A stretch of DNA of 64,000 nt. Origin: Catenaria anguillulae PL171. Its lineage: Eukaryota > Blastocladiomycota > Blastocladiomycetes > Blastocladiales > Catenariaceae. The stretch is from positions 496,001 through 560,000 of the forward strand of contig MCFL01000008.1 in assembly GCA_002102555.1 (NCBI GenBank). Reading direction: 5' to 3'. Positions 21,672 through 31,326 of this stretch are shown here, in pieces (within the stretch, counting starts at the first letter, position 1; each line of letters starts with the position of its first letter). Under the pieces are notes generated by a model. That model saw only the letters and a list, made by a program, of their open reading frames with translations. It was not told the DNA's origin and did not search any database. A program made the position numbers and the translations under genes.

Positions 21672-24007
21672 CTACCTATTCCAGACGTTGACCTGCTCCA
21701 ACAATGTAACCGCGTCCACTCGTTCTTGTGCGAGACGGTCCCGTATTGACTGGGGATTGGCGAGAAGCGGGAAGAGCAGCAACACCTCATCCCAGTGCGC
21801 CTTGCTGGCAGCCGCCGCTGCGCAGAGGAACTCAACAAATGCCAGCACAGCCTACAAAATGAAGCAAACTACGTCATGCACTGGAGGAGCAAAAAGAAAA
21901 GTGGACTATGGGGTGTCACGTACATTGGTCGAGGAGGAAAATGCGTACGGGGAGGCATGTTTGTGCCCACAACCTGTCCCGCATCGCTGGGCGGGTGCCT
22001 CCGATTCGTTAACGGGGGCTTGCATGAGTTCCCTTAGGCAGGTCACGCATGTCAATCGCACGCAGTAGGTCGAGTCGTGGCAAAGCAGAATTGTCATAGA
22101 GCTCCCTGGATTTGGGACGTATAGACCGGGTTAGCCAGTGGCAGCAGATATGTTGGCATCGCTCATCAGAATCACATACGGCATTTCGAGCAACGAACCA
22201 CATCACAAACGATTGAGTACATGTACGAGATCATGTCAACAACCTTGAGTGCGCTCATCGTGCGACTGAGCTCGGTTTGCATTCGTTCCAAGTCTTGAAG
22301 CACGTTCCGCGAGATGGCCGGGTCCCTGCAAGTGTCATAGCAGAGATTGTGAATCAAGGGCGATTGTCTCAATGGAATGGTTGAATGGGCGTGTACATAT
22401 GTGTCTGTTCAACGTCGTGGCGGCGTTTCCGAGCGAGCGACAGCTGCGGGAGCACATGGTGATCTGAATCGATGTCCATGCTTGACACACTCGGCGACGA
22501 CGACAAACGCCTGTTGCTTGATTTGGGAGACAGCATGAGGATATCTGAGCTGTCATCCGAATCCATGCTGCCATCAGTGAGAGTGATGACGGCCCTTGCC
22601 TGCGACTGGTTGGGGATGGCACTTGTGAGAGCTGAAGAGGGTGCGGCAGTAATGGTGAATGCCGACTTTGATGGACGCTTCTGCAGCTGGCGAAGTGGAG
22701 CAAGGCCTGTGGTTGTAAGATTGTGAGTGGACGGTCTAGTATCCGCGACAGATGATTGAGTGAACGAATGACAAACCAGCTTGCAACTGGTCAAGGGGGA
22801 TGAATCCTTTGTCCTGGGGTCGGCCGTATTCTGCATGACAGGGAGCGGGAGCAGAATCAGCACTGCCCATTTGAGAAAGAATGCAAGTCAAGATGGTAAC
22901 GTACGAATAATGGTCATGGGCTTGACGTGCGCGCATGTTCCGTTGTTCATGCGCTCGATCAATGTCAGGTCGGCGGAGCTCTTCACGGTCTTGAAGGCCA
23001 TGTGCTTGTCCTGCAGCCTTTCGACCTGAGTACGAATCAATGGCCAGTTGCTGGGGTCGTTGAGAACGGCATTCAGCGATGCATGGCCACTGCGGATTTT
23101 GAGCGCTATGGCAACGGTGTCCAGCGTCCACAAATGAGATGAAGATGACGATGTCGATGTCGATGAGGCAGCAGTTGCTGGGGGAATCGCGAGCTTGAGC
23201 GTGCAAATGAAGTCGCTGGCCTTTTCTTGAACGTTAAGCTTTGCGCTCGGCTTATTCTTTTTCTTGGGATCCGCCTTGGCAATGTGCGATGGTGGGTTGG
23301 CCTTGTCGTCTTGTGCCTTGGCCAATCGGGCATCGTGAAGGCTGGGCGTTGCGGCGCGGACATGGTCCTGCGCGCTGGTTCCAAGGGCAATGGGCTTCGT
23401 ATTTATGGGTGGAACACGAACTGCCATGGTAACAATGTGAGGTAAATGACGTGGCAGATGAAATCAAACTAAGGAGACACATACAAGTTGTGGACAATGA
23501 GCCACTCAATGAAGCCGACGAGGCAGATAATGATGATTGAGATGCTCCTCCTAATAAAGAACCTACAGATGCCAAAGCATCAGGTGAGCTTGACTCTGCG
23601 GAATGGGAGGCTGCGTCGGCTGTGCGACGAATAATTGTACTGTTAGCGTGGCCAAATGCTGTAGCTGTGAAAGGGCATCGTACTGGACAAAATGTGCACT
23701 GTAAACTTATCACCAGTTCGCGCGGCTTCGCCCAAAGCTTGCTGGACCGCGCTAAAGCTGACAGATGGACATGTCTCGCCATGTGCAATGACTGTGAATT
23801 GTGTCAATGGTTGGTTCAACCGCGTAAGCTCAACTGCAGCAGCGTCATAGTCTGTACAACATCAGTGATGGGTCAGAGCATGTCCTCTGTTGAGGGAAGA
23901 AAGGGAATCAACGCACCCATGTCCAAGTCCTTTTTCGAAAAGAAACCAGACTCGAACTTGCTGGCAGTTTCGAAATAACGGAGAGTGCAGGGGAGTTTGG
24001 GTGGCAT
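21672..24007 (-). CDS. nine-exon accessory gene of the transposon; Cys/His-rich segment
   Basis: Exons 24007-23917, 23851-23684, 23619-23485, 23420-22901, 22862-22777, 22706-22397, 22325-22227, 22101-21924, 21851-21672 give 588 codons with every phase matching. Introns are 38-76 nt, with donors such as GTATGT and a GCTAAC branch site. The N-terminus reads MPPKLPCTLRYFETASKF, followed by YDAAAVELTRLNQPL. The middle is Ser-rich with a SUMO-interaction-like run (AVITLTDGS, DSDDSSDILML), then a helix (LQDLERMQTELSRTM). Next is a Cys/His cluster (CHDSTYCVRLTCVTCLREL, then RCGTGCGHKH) reminiscent of a RING-like or zinc-ribbon site, and a final helical exon ending VNVWNR. The acceptor of exon 8 is the weakest call; using CCAG at 22106 would end the protein earlier. 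Function unknown. It is encoded next to the transposase in the same orientation. Confidence 0.7.
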
Positions 24008-25090
24008 GCTGCGGCGAATGACTTGGAAAGGAATTGGTTGAGATGTCGCTGAGAATGGAGTGTGAGGGTCGAGAGTCGAGAGTGAGTTTGCACAGCTGTT
24101 TGCAGTGAGGCCCGAAAGTGGGGGTGAGTTGGCTCCTTATGTACTTGCCGAGACGGCGAAAGTGGGACTCTGTCGCCATAGCAAGTACACTTAAGCGCTC
24201 GTGCAAAGCTTTGTTCTTGGGTGGGCGGCATCATGGAAGACTTGCACGATTACAGCAACGCGGCTGACGCAACGGCCGCAGCTTGTTAGAGGCAATGACT
24301 CTGGAATCAGGACAGGTATGCTTTTGGGCGAGCAGCTTCATGTATGGCTTGCTCGTTGTCATTTGACCGGAGAGTACATAATGGCAAACTAGCTGACGCA
24401 CAGTCACAGCTTGTTTGTATTGACTGCGGATCGCGAATGGGCTCAGGTAAGCACGTGATGGTTATGGAAGGCTTGGGAGCGATTCGCCCGTGGTAACGAT
24501 GGCAACTTTCTTGATGGACGCAGTAGCTGCGGAAAGTGCATGGGCTGAGGAGCTCGATTAACGGGTCTTCATGGATGTAAGCCTTTATGGTGGGTTTGAT
24601 TGCTTGTGTGTAAACGCGAACGTTGGGCACGACATGCAATGTCTCGTGATCTTTCGGGTTTCAGGAGCATGATCGTGAAACATTATTGGGATCATTTTCC
24701 ACTTGCATCCGCCTCCAAACACAACACGACGTCTGACCATTACAACAGCGGCAGCCATGGCACGCCGTTGAGATTTCAGTGCATAGCCATATGCACGCTT
24801 GATTTTCATATTGTAGTGACAGCTGTGGATGGTCACACTTGCCTCTATGCCTTGGACCAGAAGGAGAGACTCAAGTCGCGACCACTGCGGCCAACCTTGG
24901 TTATGCATTGGTGCTGTCAACAACAAGGAGAGGAAAGCCTTTGGAAAGAGCTCAAGGGCTGGGAACTACAAGTATATGCCAACGCCCCTCTACCATTTCA
25001 GATTGAGAGAGTCGTTCACCGAGCACATCTCAGCAAGCATCCCTTCTTTCACACTTCCCATCCTTGCCTCGCACATCTTTCACGTTCAAC
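24008..25090. other. divergent intergenic region inside the transposon
   Basis: Lies between the two accessory genes. It may hold a micro-gene or leader exons: ATG 24295, then GGACAG/GTATGC, CACAG/CTTGTT, CTCAG/GTAAGC and GACGCAG can be joined into 32 codons. This is too short to accept. Confidence 0.35.
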
Positions 25091-26865
25091 ATGCCTCATC
25101 ATCCATCCATCTACGTCTCTGCGGGCACCCTGTGCTGGACGCTTGGACCCAACACAGACTTGCCGTGGATTCCTGCCATCATCAAATCTGTCAATGTGGA
25201 CGCAATCACCATGGTCCATGGCGACGAGCCGCTCGTGCAGCACACTGTCTCGCAACAACAGTTCATTCTCAAGTATAGTCAATGGGTTCCACCGGAGACC
25301 ATGCGGATTCGCTGGCTGCACCACAAGTGTTTGACTCCTGGCGCCAATGATGACGCCATACGCGCATGCATCGACTTCATTCAAAGTGCCCAAGGTTTTT
25401 TCATTCTTCCTGTCGTTTCAAGCACCGAAGATACTCACTTGTACTCCATGTGTCTTGCAGAGCATCGCCCAAAGTTCTTTACCAGAGAAAGCCATGACCG
25501 CTTTGCTGAAGCAGTACGTCGTTTCCGGAAATCGCTGCATTTTGTGCCAACATGAGCTAACTTATATCATCTCCACCTGCGCAGCTTGCCGCCTCAGCCT
25601 TCGACGATTCCATGAACGCTGACGCACCGTACATGTCAGATCCGTTTGAGGTATGAACCAATTCTGAACTCTGCTACCACCTCGGCTCATTCTAACAATT
25701 CATCTTCCTCAACCAGATTCCGGATTTCGAGGTCAGCAGCTCTGACACCAACAGCGACTCCGACCTGGACCATGGTGGCTCATTGCCTGAAAGCGAGCTC
25801 CCAATTGGCTTGCTGGTTCTCGCACGAGTTGAACAAAACGACAACTGGTCAATTTCCCGAGTCATCTCTGCCATCGAAAATGGCCGTGTTCTCGTCCGTT
25901 GCTCCGCCACGTCGTCCATGCTTGACGTGCCCGTGTCTCGCCGTCACTTGATGATCAAGAACCTCGTTCGTGATTCTTTTCCGACGGTAATCTACAACCC
26001 ACCGTCAAGTTTCTCGCATGTACCTTCGGGTAATCTCAAGCACCCCGACCTGCTCGATGTTCTCAAGCGCCGGTTCCGCTCCATTCGTCCGCTGCTTCAT
26101 GATTTGCTCCGCGGCAAACGCCCATCGATCCTCGCCGCTGAGCTGGCACGTGTGCGTGAGCAGCCGCGTATCACGTCGTACCAAACTACCACGGCCATGT
26201 CGGCGTTCTTCACCTCGATTGGATTTCGGGCGGACAACTCGTATGGCATGTCGGAGGCGGAAGAGCGCTTTATGATGCTCGCCCTTGACAAGCACTTTCC
26301 AAGTTGCACTGGGGATGACCGTTTGTTTGTGCTCCACCACGAGTGCATGGTTCGATTGTTTGTATTGACCTATATGGTTGATGCAAATGGCCATGTCAGC
26401 CTCGATGAAGCGTACCACAAGGACCGGATTGCCCAAGAATGGACCCTCACTTCACGGTACAACGACCCAACATTTCACGGGGGATTGGTGACGTACACGG
26501 CCATTCAAAATGTGGACCAGGAGGCCGAATGGTTGCCGATGGCATGGCGGATGGTCGGCGAGCTGTTCTGGGCTCGCAACTTGCGCGCCGAATGGAGCAC
26601 TGTCAAGTGGAAATTGCCGGAGGATCCAGTGGTTGTGGAGGAAGAGGGGGAAGAGGGGGAGGAGGGGATTGACGAGGAATATGCATTGGCGGCTGCGTTT
26701 GCTGCCACCAAGCCAAAGCTCAAGATGCGGCGTCCCGAGCGGCCAACAACGGACATGAAGGAACTGGAGAAGAGGCGTCAGAGAAAGTTGGCGGCGGAAG
26801 CGCAAGCCAAGCTACGCAGGGAAGAAAGAGACGAGTCGGATCCTGATTCAGAGTATATGATGTAG
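25091..26865 (+). CDS. four-exon accessory gene of the transposon; SH3/PWWP-like N-terminal segments
   Basis: Exons 25091-25394, 25461-25513, 25585-25650, 25717-26865 give 523 codons. Introns are 66-71 nt with acceptors CTTGCAG, GCGCAG and AACCAG and a TTCTAAC branch site. Exon 1 contains AGTLCWTLGPNTDLPWIPA, which resembles the start of a PWWP or Tudor-like barrel (GxLVWxK...PWxPA). Exon 4 has a second barrel-like stretch (IGLLVLARVEQNDNWSISRV). A helical region follows (YGMSEAEERFMMLALDKHF), then an acidic run of Glu and a basic coiled tail (KRRQRKLAAEAQAKLRREER). It could act in target choice or chromatin binding (inference only). The first donor is ambiguous between 25386 and 25395; both keep the frame. 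Confidence 0.72.
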
Positions 26866-27052
26866 TGGTTCCCATATGCTTGTTTTCAATTTATGCCTAG
26901 GCTTGGCACTTGCGTTGTTTGTGGGCTCTAAGATTTGCTTCCACATCTTTTGAGGTCAGCAATGAGAAATGCCTCTCACACCTGTTGGGACCATGAAACA
27001 ATAAGTAATCCAGTTAGATTCTTGTTCGAAAGAAATCATACTTGTGAGCTCG

Positions 27053-27140
27053 GTCAGCTCAGTCAGCTCAGTCACGTCAGTCACGTCAGACCAGTCACGT
27101 CAGCTTGTTTAGCAGCAAATGAGCACTTCGCCCCCCCATA
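27053..27140 (-). repeat. right terminal inverted repeat
   Basis: The reverse complement starts TATGGGGGGG, then AAGTGCTCATTTGCTGCTAA from position 13, and runs into the same TGACGTGAC/GAGCTGACT subrepeats as the left end. Confidence 0.9.
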
Positions 27141-27160
27141 GTTGGACACAGTTGGACACG
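27141..27160 (+). repeat. right part of 10-bp repeat array and right target-site duplication
   Basis: GTTGGACACA followed by GTTGGACACG. The first seven bases (27141-27147) duplicate 18573-18579. Confidence 0.8.
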
Positions 27161-27330
27161 CGACGACAGAACAACGCGACAGCAACTGGACAAGCAAGCA
27201 CGGAGCTCAACATCAACCAAGCACAAAACGACCCACATTTGGGCTGCCTTGGACAAGTGGCCACGTATGTGTGACTCGAATCAAGATGATTGGGCGAACT
27301 GCAGTCCGCACGCAAAGTGGTGTATTTACC

Positions 27331-27361
27331 TTGGACAGCGTTTGGACGGGCCTTGGACGTT
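27331..27361 (+). repeat. three further TTGGAC motifs upstream of B1
   Basis: CCTTGGACAGCG, TTTGGACGGG and CCTTGGACGT follow each other at roughly 10-bp spacing. They may belong to the same regulatory motif class as the arrays at 18563, 27141, 32429 and 34508. Confidence 0.45.
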
Positions 27362-27653
27362 TCCGAGACGCCAACATAACATGACTGGTGCTGCTTGCCC
27401 ATTTTGAAGCCAGGTATAAAAGGTTGCCCGCTCCGAGAGCTCTTCTCCCTTGCTTGAATCGTTGCAGAAAGCCAAAGCTCGGCTCCAGCATCTCTCATCC
27501 ACCCATCCCACCCTGGATTTGCGTGTACGTTTGGCTCTTTGTCACTGTCTCCTTGTGTGGCCAAGCGACACCCCGTCAGTTTCTGCCTCCACCTCCACTC
27601 TTTACCTGCATCACTGACTCACCAATTCCCCTTTGAATTGTCCCACAGTCGAT

Positions 27654-27691
27654 TTCGTACTCGCGCGACAATTTTCGAACGTCCACGAACC
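27654..27691 (+). promoter_or_regulatory. conserved leader element of family B (B1)
   Basis: Starts TTCGTACTCGCGCGACAA and ends GAACGTCCACGAACC, so TTCGT at one end is answered by ACGAA at the other. It ends 73 bp before the B1 ATG. The same element sits 71 bp before B2 and 68 bp before B3. A CCCACAG just upstream in B1 and B2 may be a 5'-UTR intron acceptor. Confidence 0.65.
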
Positions 27692-27764
27692 GATACGCCT
27701 GATTCACGCGCACGCATCACACGTCCGAGTTTCCCTTTTCCCCGCTTCCGAATCAACCCACGCC

Positions 27765-28556
27765 ATGGCTCGCAAGTGTCCTCCCGTGCCTCCCTCGTTG
27801 TCTTCGCGACTCGAAGCTGCCGAACAGGCCCAGGCCAGATATGTCGAGAAGACCGCGAAATTCAACAACAAGGCGGAGAAGTGCAAGATGGCAGTCCAGG
27901 CCAAGTCCCAAAAGAAGGCCGAGAAGTACGCCGGCAAGGCCGAGAAGTACGCCATCAAGGCCGCTGAGCAGCAAAAAGAAATTGCGAATATCAAGGGCGA
28001 GATTGAGATTGCCCTCGCCCAAGCCATGCGTATCAGGTGCGAGCTCATCGCGCAAAAACCCGGGATTGTTGCCATGTTTCAAAGTGTGCTCGGAGATGGA
28101 CCCAAGTTTGCCCGCAACTTCCAAAAGGATCCGGAGATGGCTGTCTACAAGGCCATATTCGCCCTTGCCAAGGATAAGCGCAAGATTCATCTACCAGTCA
28201 AGCAGGGCCCCGAAAGCATTCGCGACTACAAGTGGTCCGACAACGGCGCGGCCATTATTTCTGCAGAAGCCGTCATGCTCTTGGTGCCGGCCCTCGCCCA
28301 TGGTCCGCATAAGGACCGGACGAGGGCCTTCGATATCGTGCGGAACCGCATTTACCAGCTCAACATCCATCACACCAACTGTGCCGACAATCTTTGGAAC
28401 CCAGGTTGGAGCAAGTCGTGCGGCGAGAACGGGTGGTGGGTGGCGCACTTGTCAGCGTTTGTGCGCGACGTGGTGCCTATCTTGCCCGCGGTAAAGAAGG
28501 AGATTGATGAGTGTCGTGGGTGCAATGCTTGCCGTGCAGCTCGCCGCCGCCCCTGA
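27765..28556 (+). CDS. family B coiled-coil / CxxC protein, copy 1 (B1)
   Basis: 263 residues from ATG 27765, intronless in the coding part. The N-terminal ~100 residues form a Lys/Ala/Glu-rich coiled coil (KKAEKYAGKAEKYAIKAAEQ). The C-terminal domain is conserved in B2 and B3: FQSVLGDGPKFARNFQKDPE, SAEAVMLLVPALAHGPHKDR, ENGWWVAHLSAFVRDVVPIL, and a final two-CxxC-type cluster CRGCNACRAARR. The Cys cluster suggests metal binding or a disulfide (inference). No family recognised. Before the transposon inserted it was head-to-head with A1. The leader element and TTGGAC repeats lie upstream. Confidence 0.85.
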   Translation: MARKCPPVPPSLSSRLEAAEQAQARYVEKTAKFNNKAEKCKMAVQAKSQKKAEKYAGKAEKYAIKAAEQQKEIANIKGEIEIALAQAMRIRCELIAQKPGIVAMFQSVLGDGPKFARNFQKDPEMAVYKAIFALAKDKRKIHLPVKQGPESIRDYKWSDNGAAIISAEAVMLLVPALAHGPHKDRTRAFDIVRNRIYQLNIHHTNCADNLWNPGWSKSCGENGWWVAHLSAFVRDVVPILPAVKKEIDECRGCNACRAARRRP

Positions 28557-29705
28557 GTGTCAATTATGAGCCTGATTGTGGCGTCGTCTAATGGGAATAT
28601 GTTGTGTCACATTATGATGAGCTTTTCTTTGTTGCATCCGTTGAAACCCACCAAATCTTTGTCAAATCCGAATAAAAAACTGGTTTCTTCGAATTGCTGT
28701 GCTCGTTTCGCAATGGAAGTGACAAGCGAAGCTCAAGTGTAGTTCGCAGGCGGGTTGAGTCGTGTCGCGGCATGACTTGGCGTGTAGAACTTTCTGCTTG
28801 CTGTTTGAGGCTGGCCAATGCAAATGCGGTGTAATGCAATACAGACTATTGTACCATTCAAGAACATTGCGCTGACTTGCATATTCTTTTGGGCGGGCTC
28901 CTCACCGACGATGCCCTTGATATCGGTGAAATGTGCCTCTCATTTTTTTGACACGGATCGGACACGACGCGAGAATCGTCCAGCCCGCAGCAACGGCAGC
29001 AACGGGCGGGGAGCAGGTTGGGAACGAGAACAGAAATGGCGGTCACAAGTTGGCTTGCTTGCTTGAATGCCGTCAATGAGCAAATGCAGTGATGCGCAAA
29101 TATTTACTTGACATAGCGAGTAGTTTATATGTATCACACAGAAGATGAAACACACGACATACTGCAATTCAATTCAAAACAACTTGAACTTGGCACTTGA
29201 CAAACAAACTGTCCTTACTCCCAATCAATCAACAACCCAATGAGCCTCAACACGGGCCCTGCCAGTAGTCACCAGGTAAATAATGGATGTCAGGAGAGGT
29301 TCTGTTACCCGGGAATCCATTGAAACAGGCTGCTGCGCTGAGTACCTTGGCTCCGTTGGCTTGTGTAAGGCTGTGCGTATGGGAACGGCAAGTCGAACAG
29401 AATGAATGCCAACCTCCATATGCGCGCATGCGGCCGCAATTCACATTCTGGGACCCGGCTCATCACCATGCCCAGAAAAAAGCTAGCGCAATACGTCTCC
29501 CAAGCTATACGCATGTATTTCTTCATACCATGAGTACCCCTATTCATACAATCTTGGTGTCGTTGTGACAACACCCCCATGACGTTGATGCCGTCCTATG
29601 AGCGCGTGTTGGGTACATCAGATTGGTGAAACCATTTGCATTTGCCGTTTGAACGATCATGTGGGTTTCAACCTCGTGCACAAAGCATCAATAACACATT
29701 CCTTC
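28557..29705. other. intergenic, no gene supported
   Basis: Convergent region between B1 and B3. Nothing convincing on either strand. Confidence 0.45.
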
Positions 29706-30506
29706 TCATTGATCGACAGGACCGCACCAATAAAGGACAGTCTCGATGGCTTGACGACGAGCAGCAAGGCAAGTCTTGCACCCAGTGCACTTGTCGATGG
29801 CCTCCTTGATGGCGGGCAAAACGGGTACCAGATCGCGCACAAACGCCGACAGCTGCGCGTCCCACCGGCCGTCCACAGACTGTCGCCAACCGTGAACGTG
29901 CGACTGGTCCGTGGCGCCATCTGCACGGTCGATGCCAAGTGCTGCAAGACGCTCGGACACAATGTCAGATGCCCTGACCGGGTCCTTGTGCGGGCCGCGG
30001 GCGAGTGCGGGAATGAGGAGCTGCACGGCTTCCTCGGGAACAATCCATACGTCGCACCCGTTCCAACGATAGTGGCTGAATTCGCGCGGATCGAGCGTGG
30101 TCGGGCAGGCGGGCGTGTCCACGTGAGCAGCTCTTGATTTCGCGAGGTTGTGCAAGGCCACTGTGACGGCGTAATCGGGCTCGTTTTCAATGCACGCGTC
30201 AAATTGACGAAGCTGGGCACCTTCGAGTTGGCCTCGGAACATGGTCGTGATGCCGCTCTTGTTGGATTCTAGCGCCTTTCTGACGCGATAGATCTCGATT
30301 TCCGTCACAAGCTGCATGATTTGCTTCTCCAGCTCGGCCTCTTCGGCCTTCCACATCCTGGCCTTGCGGCTGCACATCTTGGCGAGCGACCTAGACTTGA
30401 ACCGCTTGGCTTTTGCGTTGTATCTCCTGGCCGTGCCGGCGCACTTGAATTTGGCGGCTTTAGCCGCGGCAAGCTTGGAGAACAGCGTCATTTCTTGGTC
30501 CGCCAT
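29706..30506 (-). CDS. family B coiled-coil / CxxC protein, copy 3 (B3)
   Basis: 266 residues from ATG 30506. It is the most diverged B copy. The N-terminal helix is basic (RRYNAKAKRFKSRSLAKMCS); the C-terminal domain keeps IVPEEAVQLLIPALARGPHK, WDAQLSAFVRDLVPVLPAI and CTGCKTCLAARR, followed by a ~15-residue extra tail. Its upstream sequence retains the same leader element as B1 and B2 (30574-30610, minus strand), which supports it as an expressed gene rather than a chance frame. It lies between the two A/B pairs in the opposite orientation to B1 and B2. Confidence 0.8.
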   Translation of the reverse strand: MADQEMTLFSKLAAAKAAKFKCAGTARRYNAKAKRFKSRSLAKMCSRKARMWKAEEAELEKQIMQLVTEIEIYRVRKALESNKSGITTMFRGQLEGAQLRQFDACIENEPDYAVTVALHNLAKSRAAHVDTPACPTTLDPREFSHYRWNGCDVWIVPEEAVQLLIPALARGPHKDPVRASDIVSERLAALGIDRADGATDQSHVHGWRQSVDGRWDAQLSAFVRDLVPVLPAIKEAIDKCTGCKTCLAARRQAIETVLYWCGPVDQ

Positions 30507-31326
30507 GATACCGGGTGGATGTGAGTGCAAAGAACCGGCGGTTCAGCGGGCAAGATGGCGCGCGGGTAGGGTTGGTTCGTGGACGTTCGAAAGTTTCGCG
30601 CGAGTACGAAGCCGGCTGTGAAACAATCCAGGTCAGGTGAGTGAGGTGTTCATGTCTGGGCCGGTCGGGTTGGTATCTTGACTCGATTTGAGGTGCAACA
30701 GAGGTTGAGTGTGGCCGGTCAACATGGATCGTACAGTGAGTGCGGGCGTCTTGGAGGACGCTGAGTGTCGACTGCCGAAGCAAGAGCTAGCACATTCCGT
30801 CACTGCGAGTGGGGCGGGGGGGTAACGAGGTGCCTTATGTACTGTTACTTGCGGGTCTTCGTCCAGTGTCTCTCGCAAGTGTGGCGTTGTCTCAGTGCTG
30901 CCCAAACTCTGCCTACGAGGACCACAAAGGAGGTGACGCCGACAGTTTCCCTTTTCTGATGGAGGTGCTGTACGTGCGCAGACCAGAGGCGCTCTTGTGC
31001 TTCCGCTGGCGGATCGATACAGATACTGTCGTGATGAGGCCTGTTTGCAGGCTTCCTCATATGCTCAGGGGGAGTACGATGGTTCCACCGACCACTCTTA
31101 CTCGAAAGAACTTTGCTGTATCATGAGGACTGAGAGAAATTGGGTCAGGGAATGACTCAAGTCCTCTTATGTGTACGACGAAATAATTCGTCGCAACAAC
31201 TGATCTGGAGACAAGCAGCTTAAATCGATATGACATACATGACTGGAAATGGTGTCTGGGAACCGTAAACAATTCTGAAATGAGAACAAACGCGAATCTG
31301 TGCGAACACAACTCAACCAACATTTC
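30507..31326. other. upstream region of B3; otherwise empty
   Basis: Holds the B3 leader (30574-30610). No other gene supported. Confidence 0.45.
30574..30610 (-). promoter_or_regulatory. conserved leader element of family B (B3)
   Basis: Reads on the minus strand TTCGTACTCGCGCGAAAC at its start and GAACGTCCACGAACC at its end, 68 bp before the B3 start codon. Confidence 0.6.

Larger units (their letters stand above)
18580..27140. mobile_element. 8.56-kb DNA transposon with TIRs, integrase-core transposase and two accessory genes
   Basis: Both ends carry inverted copies of the same ~78-bp sequence (two mismatches), and the flanks have a 7-bp direct repeat. Removing 18580-27147 leaves three perfect 10-bp units (GTTGGACACG, GTTGGACACA, GTTGGACACG) and brings A1 and B1 to ~774 bp apart, close to the 947 bp of the uninterrupted A2/B2 pair. 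Inside are a five-exon DDE integrase-type transposase (minus), a nine-exon minus-strand gene and a four-exon plus-strand gene, all open. TIRs starting TAT plus an IS3-like integrase core recall the eukaryotic IS3EU group, but the 7-bp duplication does not match the 6 bp I recall for it, so the superfamily is left open. Confidence 0.88.

Noticed and set aside
23252-23788. Single long minus-strand frame read as one gene.
   Set aside because: Only its middle part is coding, as exon 3 of the nine-exon passenger gene; the ends are introns and shadow.
24234-24580. Micro-exons on the plus strand that can be spliced into 18-32 codon peptides.
   Set aside because: Too short to distinguish from chance; splice signals are good but no homologue or expression evidence.
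18580-27140. The two inverted ~78-bp copies could be a duplicated promoter element shared by A1 and B1.
   Set aside because: The match stops abruptly at TATGG on both sides, is flanked by a direct 7-bp duplication, encloses a transposase gene, and is absent from the A2/B2 promoter.
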